NCBI RefSeq assembly: GCF_025999835.1
Contig: NZ_AP025628.1
Coordinates: 372,001 to 436,000 of the forward strand
Length of the DNA stretch: 64,000 bases
DNA from: Caldinitratiruptor microaerophilus
GTDB taxonomy: Bacteria > Bacillota > Sulfobacillia > Symbiobacteriales > ZC4RG38
Reading direction: 5' to 3'
In this document: piece after piece, positions 63,327 to 64,000 of the stretch
How positions within the stretch are numbered: the stretch's first letter is position 1
Layout of the letters: the number at the start of each line of letters is the position of its first letter
Notes under the pieces: generated by a model
The model's input: only the letters and a program-made list of their open reading frames with translations
Database searches by the model: none
Told to the model about the DNA's origin: nothing
Position numbers and translations under genes: made by a program

Positions 63327-64000
63327 TCAGGCGACCGCCGGGTCGAGCAGGCGGAGCCCGTGCTCGTCCAGGGCTGCCCGCACCCCGATCGGCAGGGTGA
63401 CGTTGGCGATGTTGTGGCCCAGGCCGCGGATCTGGACGATCGGGATGTCGAGGCCCTCGCAGGCGTCCAGCACCACCCAGCGCAGTGCCTCCCGGGGGTC
63501 GGGGTCGTCCTCGAAGCAGCGCTCCCAGCTGCCCAGCACCAGGCCGGCGACCGAGCCCAGGTCACCGGTGAGCCGCAGCCGGTGCAGGCACCGGTACACC
63601 TCGGCGCCTCGCTGGCCGTAGCCCTCGAGGAACAGGATGCGGCCGCGCAGGGAGGGCCAGTAGGGCGTGCCGGCGAGGTGCACGAGCACCGCCAGGTTCC
63701 CGCCAACCAGCGGACCCTCGGCCCGGCCGGGGCGGAGGACCCGGTCGACCCCGGCCCAGGCGGGGAGCGGGCCGGCCGGCTCCGGGCGCGCGGCCACCGC
63801 GAGGAAGTGCGCCTCCAGGCCGGGGTCGGCGAGGGCGAAGCCGTAGGCCACGTCCGGACCGTGCAGCGTCACCAGGCCGGTCCGGGCGTGGACCGCGTTC
63901 AGGAGGACCGTGACGTCGCTGATGCCCAGGACGAGCTTGGGCCGGGCGGCCAGGGCGGCGTAGTCGAGCCGGTCCACGATTGGCAGGCAGCCGGCCCCGC
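63327..64000 (-). CDS. LD-carboxypeptidase (peptidase S66), C-terminal part
   Basis: Murein LD-carboxypeptidase-like serine peptidase; the N-terminus with the nucleophile Ser lies outside the window. The visible 224 codons read LPIVDRLDYAALAARPKLVLGISDVTVLLNAVHARTGLVTLHGPDV, then LVGGNLAVLVHLAGTPYWPSLRGRILFLEG, with the catalytic Glu in FLEG, and GLGHNIANVTLPIGVRAALD with the catalytic His. All agree with family S66, which trims L,D-linked tetrapeptides in muropeptide recycling. Frame is open to the window edge. Confidence 0.92.
   Translation of the reverse strand, partial: GAGCLPIVDRLDYAALAARPKLVLGISDVTVLLNAVHARTGLVTLHGPDVAYGFALADPGLEAHFLAVAARPEPAGPLPAWAGVDRVLRPGRAEGPLVGGNLAVLVHLAGTPYWPSLRGRILFLEGYGQRGAEVYRCLHRLRLTGDLGSVAGLVLGSWERCFEDDPDPREALRWVVLDACEGLDIPIVQIRGLGHNIANVTLPIGVRAALDEHGLRLLDPAVA

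Noticed and set aside
1-64000. tRNA or rRNA genes
   Set aside because: No cloverleaf with a GGTTCGA-type arm and CCA-proximal stem, and no rRNA-like stretch, was recognised by eye; a covariance search was not possible.

Overview
The window is very GC-rich, densely coded DNA of the kind seen in high-GC, probably thermophilic Firmicutes (Symbiobacterium/Thermaerobacter/Limnochordia-like lineages). This is inferred from the Firmicutes-type neighbourhood secD-secF ... rel-dtd-MBL hydrolase and from family resemblance; no marker search could be run.

Layout. 1-549: 5' part of a transposase gene. 731-2986: a consensus promoter driving secD-secF. 3079-7310: an RND efflux pump and its lipoprotein adaptor, facing secDF across a terminator. 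7498-11027: a MoxR-type AAA ATPase plus a VWA protein. 11570-15408: rel, dtd, an MBL-fold hydrolase and a MarR regulator. 15510-17244: a secreted nuclease and a Met-rich exported protein. 17293-21640: a cobalamin-riboswitch-controlled cobalt transporter (cbiMNQO) coupled to an M20 peptidase. 21798-31133: a tightly coupled seven-gene operon encoding a nitrogenase-like D/K/H complex plus a complete Dpp/Nik-type ABC importer, with no biosynthetic genes for a nitrogenase cofactor. 31553-35095: a lipoprotein cytochrome c and a class A penicillin-binding protein.

35357-55329 is a type I-C CRISPR-Cas locus: WYL regulator, cas3, cas5c, cas8c (with an internal cas11c start), cas7c, cas4, cas1, cas2, then one long array of about 68 repeat units. 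The array is split by an IS21-family element (45203-47413) and by a four-gene DDE/AAA transposon (50926-54511). Base composition in the cas genes is visibly lower in GC than in the flanks.

The most striking observation is between cas3 and cas5c. On the minus strand there is a mini-CRISPR-like RNA gene: extended -10, one degenerate repeat with the stem-loop and GGATTGAAAC end of the array repeat, one spacer-like segment, and a hairpin terminator. The spacer-like segment matches 16 of the first 18 bases of a site next to a TTC PAM just downstream of the consensus promoter of the cas5c-cas2 operon. The two mismatches fall at positions 6 and 12, the positions that are flipped out and unread in type I Cascade targeting. 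I read this as an RNA-guided autorepressor of the cas operon.

55575-64000: an MFS gene with two in-frame stops, a truncated XRE regulator whose 3' junction resembles an array spacer, a UvrD-helicase/PD-(D/E)XK-nuclease fusion, an orphan CRISPR repeat, a small hypothetical gene, a receiver-only response regulator, a PAS/HD-GYP protein and the C-terminal part of an LD-carboxypeptidase.
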